A DNA stretch of 64,000 bases from JADFDG01 sp965232985. GTDB taxonomy: Bacteria > Pseudomonadota > Gammaproteobacteria > Pseudomonadales > JADFDG01. The DNA lies in contig CBDDRC010000019.1 of the NCBI GenBank assembly GCA_965232985.1, positions 47,164-111,163 of the forward strand, written 5' to 3'. The notes beneath the pieces are model-generated. The model was not told the DNA's origin. It worked only from the letters and a program-made list of their open reading frames with translations, and did no database searches. Positions within the stretch are counted from its first letter, which is position 1. Each line of letters starts with the position of its first letter. Of this stretch, positions 62,292-64,000 are shown piece after piece. The position numbers were made by a program, and so were the translations under genes.

Positions 62292-62533
62292 CCGCGGGTC
62301 TTCGTCGCCCGGCGTATCCGGTCGCGGAGCGAATCGAAGTAAGCCGGATCGGCCGGGGCGGCAGGTGCGGTACTCGCGCCTGCCAGCAGCAGGTTACGGA
62401 GCTGCAGGCGATCCTGGTCCTTGCGGATCAGCTCGCGCACATACTCGCTGCTGGTGCCGTAGCCACCGGTCTTGACCTGGTCGTCGACGAAGGACTTCAG
62501 GGTGTCGGGGAGGGAGATGTTCATGGTGCTCAT
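62288..62533 (-). CDS. parD: ParD-family antitoxin
   Basis: An 81-residue protein with a ribbon-helix-helix N-terminus, MNISLPDTLKSFVDDQV followed by GGYGTSSEYVRELIRKDQDR, and a C-terminal toxin-binding part with FDSLRDRIRRAT. The start at 62533 (MSTMNISL) is preferred; the frame open to 62683 is not conserved. It precedes parE as in standard operons. Confidence 0.92.
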   Translation of the reverse strand: MSTMNISLPDTLKSFVDDQVKTGGYGTSSEYVRELIRKDQDRLQLRNLLLAGASTAPAAPADPAYFDSLRDRIRRATKTRG

Positions 62534-62789
62534 GGGGCCAGTCTGCCGAGGATGGCAAAAATTGGCAAGACGGGCCTTCTGCCCACCATCCCTCTTGCTA
62601 CGTTGCTGGTGATTGGGCATTGATGCCGCACTTATTGCCCGTGAAGTCCCGACTGTAAGGATTCCACCAGCAGATGCGTCCAAGCCTGTAGACGCCCGAC
62701 CGGAGACCAGCCGGGATGCGCCCCCAACAGACCTCCGGCCAGCTACAGTGGTGCGCGGATGGCGGTCGAGGCCAGGGAGGACGATCTAC

Positions 62790-63407
62790 GTGGGTGACAT
62801 GCAGCAATCGGGCGCGGCAGGCAACGACGTGTTGCGCGACAACGCATTCCTTGAAGCGCTGCGGGCGCAGATGGTGCGTTTCGCCACACTCCAGTTGAAC
62901 GACCGCGACCTCGCCGAGGACGCCGTGCAGGACGCCCTCGCTTCCGCGCTGCGCAATGCCGGTTCGTTCGCAGGACGCTCCGCGTTGAAAACCTGGATAT
63001 TCGCCATCCTCAAGAACAAGATCATCGACGTCGTCCGCCAGCGCAGCCGCATCGTCTACACGGGCAGCCTGGTCAGGGAGGACGAGGACGGGGATTCCAC
63101 GCCGGCTCTTTTTGATCAGCGCGGTCACTGGAAACCCGAGGAGAAGCCGGCGGACTGGGGTGTGCCCGATCTCGCGCTGCACGACGAGCAATTCTGGCGC
63201 GTGTTCGAGACCTGCCTCGATGGCCTGCCGGCGCGTCAGGGTCGCGCGTTCATGATGCGCGAGTTCGTCGGGCTGGATTCCGACGAGATCTGTACGACGA
63301 TCGGCATAACGACAAGCAATCTGCACGTGCTGTTGCATCGCGCGCGTCTGCGTCTGCGCGAGTGCCTGGAAAACAAGTGGTTCGACGGAGGGTGTGAAAC
63401 ATGCTGA
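62790..63407 (+). CDS. ECF-type RNA polymerase sigma factor
   Basis: A 205-residue sigma-70 family factor. Region 2 includes LNDRDLAEDAVQDALASALRN and SALKTWIFAILKNKIIDVVRQRSR; region 4 has LPARQGRAFMMREFVGLDSDEICTTIGIT followed by LHVLLHRARLRLRECLE. The GTG at 62790 lies behind AGGGAGG; an ATG nine bases on is possible. The next gene, overlapping by 7 bp, is its likely anti-sigma factor. Confidence 0.9.
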   Translation: MGDMQQSGAAGNDVLRDNAFLEALRAQMVRFATLQLNDRDLAEDAVQDALASALRNAGSFAGRSALKTWIFAILKNKIIDVVRQRSRIVYTGSLVREDEDGDSTPALFDQRGHWKPEEKPADWGVPDLALHDEQFWRVFETCLDGLPARQGRAFMMREFVGLDSDEICTTIGITTSNLHVLLHRARLRLRECLENKWFDGGCETC

Positions 63408-63604
63408 GTTGCGAAGAGGCAACCCGCCTCCTGTCGGATGCTATGGAACGCCCATTGGCCATCAAGGATCGCCTGTCGCTCAACGTGCACCTGGTGATGT
63501 GCAAGGGCTGCCGGAATTTCAGTCACCAGGTGCAGGGTTTGCGCCAGGTAGCGCGCGAATACGCGCAGGGTCGCGGCGATCCGAAGGACGACGGGTCAGC
63601 CTGA
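63401..63604 (+). CDS. Zinc-finger (zf-HC2) anti-sigma factor
   Basis: A 67-residue protein. The start SCEEATRLLSDAMERPL with His30 and HLVMCKGC (H-x3-C-x2-C) is the ZAS-type zinc-binding anti-sigma fold. There is no membrane segment, so it should be a soluble redox-sensing inhibitor of the ECF factor it overlaps. Its end overlaps the converging DoxX gene by 9 bp. Confidence 0.85.
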   Translation: MLSCEEATRLLSDAMERPLAIKDRLSLNVHLVMCKGCRNFSHQVQGLRQVAREYAQGRGDPKDDGSA

Positions 63605-64000
63605 TCGTCCCGACGCCCGCGCCAGCCACCAGTCCGCGCTCACGTAGCGCCCGCCGCCGAGGAAGAACAGCGCCAGCAGCATCACGAAGTAGGTCGCCGC
63701 GAACTCGATGCCGTTGTTCAGAACCACGAAATTCCCGCTGCTGATCAGCCACTCGTAGTTGCCGTGTTCCTGCAGGATCTCTTTCGCGCGATCGAGTTTC
63801 TCCACCGATTCGAGCACGCGTTCGTTCGCAAATGGCGCGCCCGGATCGGCGATGGCCTGCCAGCCGTTCTCCAGGTGCACGGACGTCGCGGCCACCACCA
63901 TCGTCACCATCAGCGGAATCGCGATCCAGCGCGTGGCCAGCCCGAGTGCCAGCAGCACGGCACCGACGAGCTCGGTGGACGTGGCGAGGAACGCCATCAG
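63596..64000 (-). CDS. DoxX-family membrane protein, 5'-truncated by window end
   Basis: About 134 residues of the C-terminal part are visible. Membrane segments such as LVGAVLLALGLATRWIAIPLMVTMVVAA and FVVLNNGIEFAATYFVMLLALFFLGGG with a ~45-residue loop between them match DoxX/DoxD proteins. The frame is open at base 64000, so the start is beyond the window. DoxX genes often lie beside ECF sigma factors of this soluble-ZAS kind, consistent with shared stress control. Confidence 0.8.
   Translation of the reverse strand: MMAFLATSTELVGAVLLALGLATRWIAIPLMVTMVVAATSVHLENGWQAIADPGAPFANERVLESVEKLDRAKEILQEHGNYEWLISSGNFVVLNNGIEFAATYFVMLLALFFLGGGRYVSADWWLARASGRSG

Noticed and set aside
1..64000. tRNA, rRNA or CRISPR arrays
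   Set aside because: Reading through the window I found no cloverleaf with a T-loop consensus, no rRNA-like stretch and no regularly spaced repeats with unique spacers. A tRNAscan or covariance search would be decisive.

Overview
The window looks like part of a GC-rich gammaproteobacterial chromosome. The evidence is gene order and families: leuS-lptE-holA, a miaB-phoH(ybeZ)-ybeY-corC-lnt run, a YbeL-type zinc-ribbon gene, a FabR-type regulator and a DUF1820 gene. I saw no rRNA, tRNA, CRISPR array or intact insertion sequence. The ectoine genes and the many Na+/H+/Ca2+ transporters suggest a salt-exposed organism able to import urea and use it as a nitrogen source. The genus cannot be fixed from the sequence alone.

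Layout. 1-15 kb is housekeeping: a truncated hydrolase/PilZ gene, an RNA m5C methyltransferase, holA, lptE, leuS, lnt, corC, ybeY, phoH and miaB, then a SCO1/PCuAC fusion for copper delivery. 15-18.2 kb holds a porin, a small PstS-like periplasmic protein and a probable secreted nuclease/phosphatase. 18.2-30.2 kb is a complete urea module: urtABCDE (ABC importer) followed by ureDABCEFG (urease and nickel accessory proteins), then a divergent TorF-type porin. Both urtA and the porin have a close match to a sigma-54 -24/-12 promoter with exact GG-N10-GC spacing. This suggests joint nitrogen control and a role for the porin in the outer-membrane step of urea uptake.

30.6-43.6 kb is mixed: PIN-PhoH ATPase, DksA-like zinc protein, DEAD-box helicase, SDR, DUF815 ATPase, PAS-GGDEF-EAL protein, a membrane protein fused to a cold-shock domain, FabR-like regulator, a free cold-shock protein, and a LemA/M48 protease pair. 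43.6-48.7 kb is a TolC-MacA-MacB-like efflux operon flanked by a broken IS3 transposase and a 15-bp inverted repeat, which suggests it was acquired.

48.7-61.5 kb is a salt-adaptation island: CPA2 antiporter, DapB-like reductase, CaCA exchanger, P-type ATPase, NhaB, and an ectoine operon read as ectR::ectA - ectB - ectC - marC - ectD. The first ectoine gene is one ORF in which a MarR-type regulator (EctR-like) is fused to diaminobutyrate acetyltransferase (EctA). A MarC-family membrane protein gene sits inside the operon. A decayed second copy of part of nhaB lies at 51.1-51.3 kb and carries a precise 105-bp in-frame deletion between short direct repeats. The window ends with a parDE toxin-antitoxin pair, an ECF sigma factor with its zinc-finger anti-sigma, and a truncated DoxX gene.
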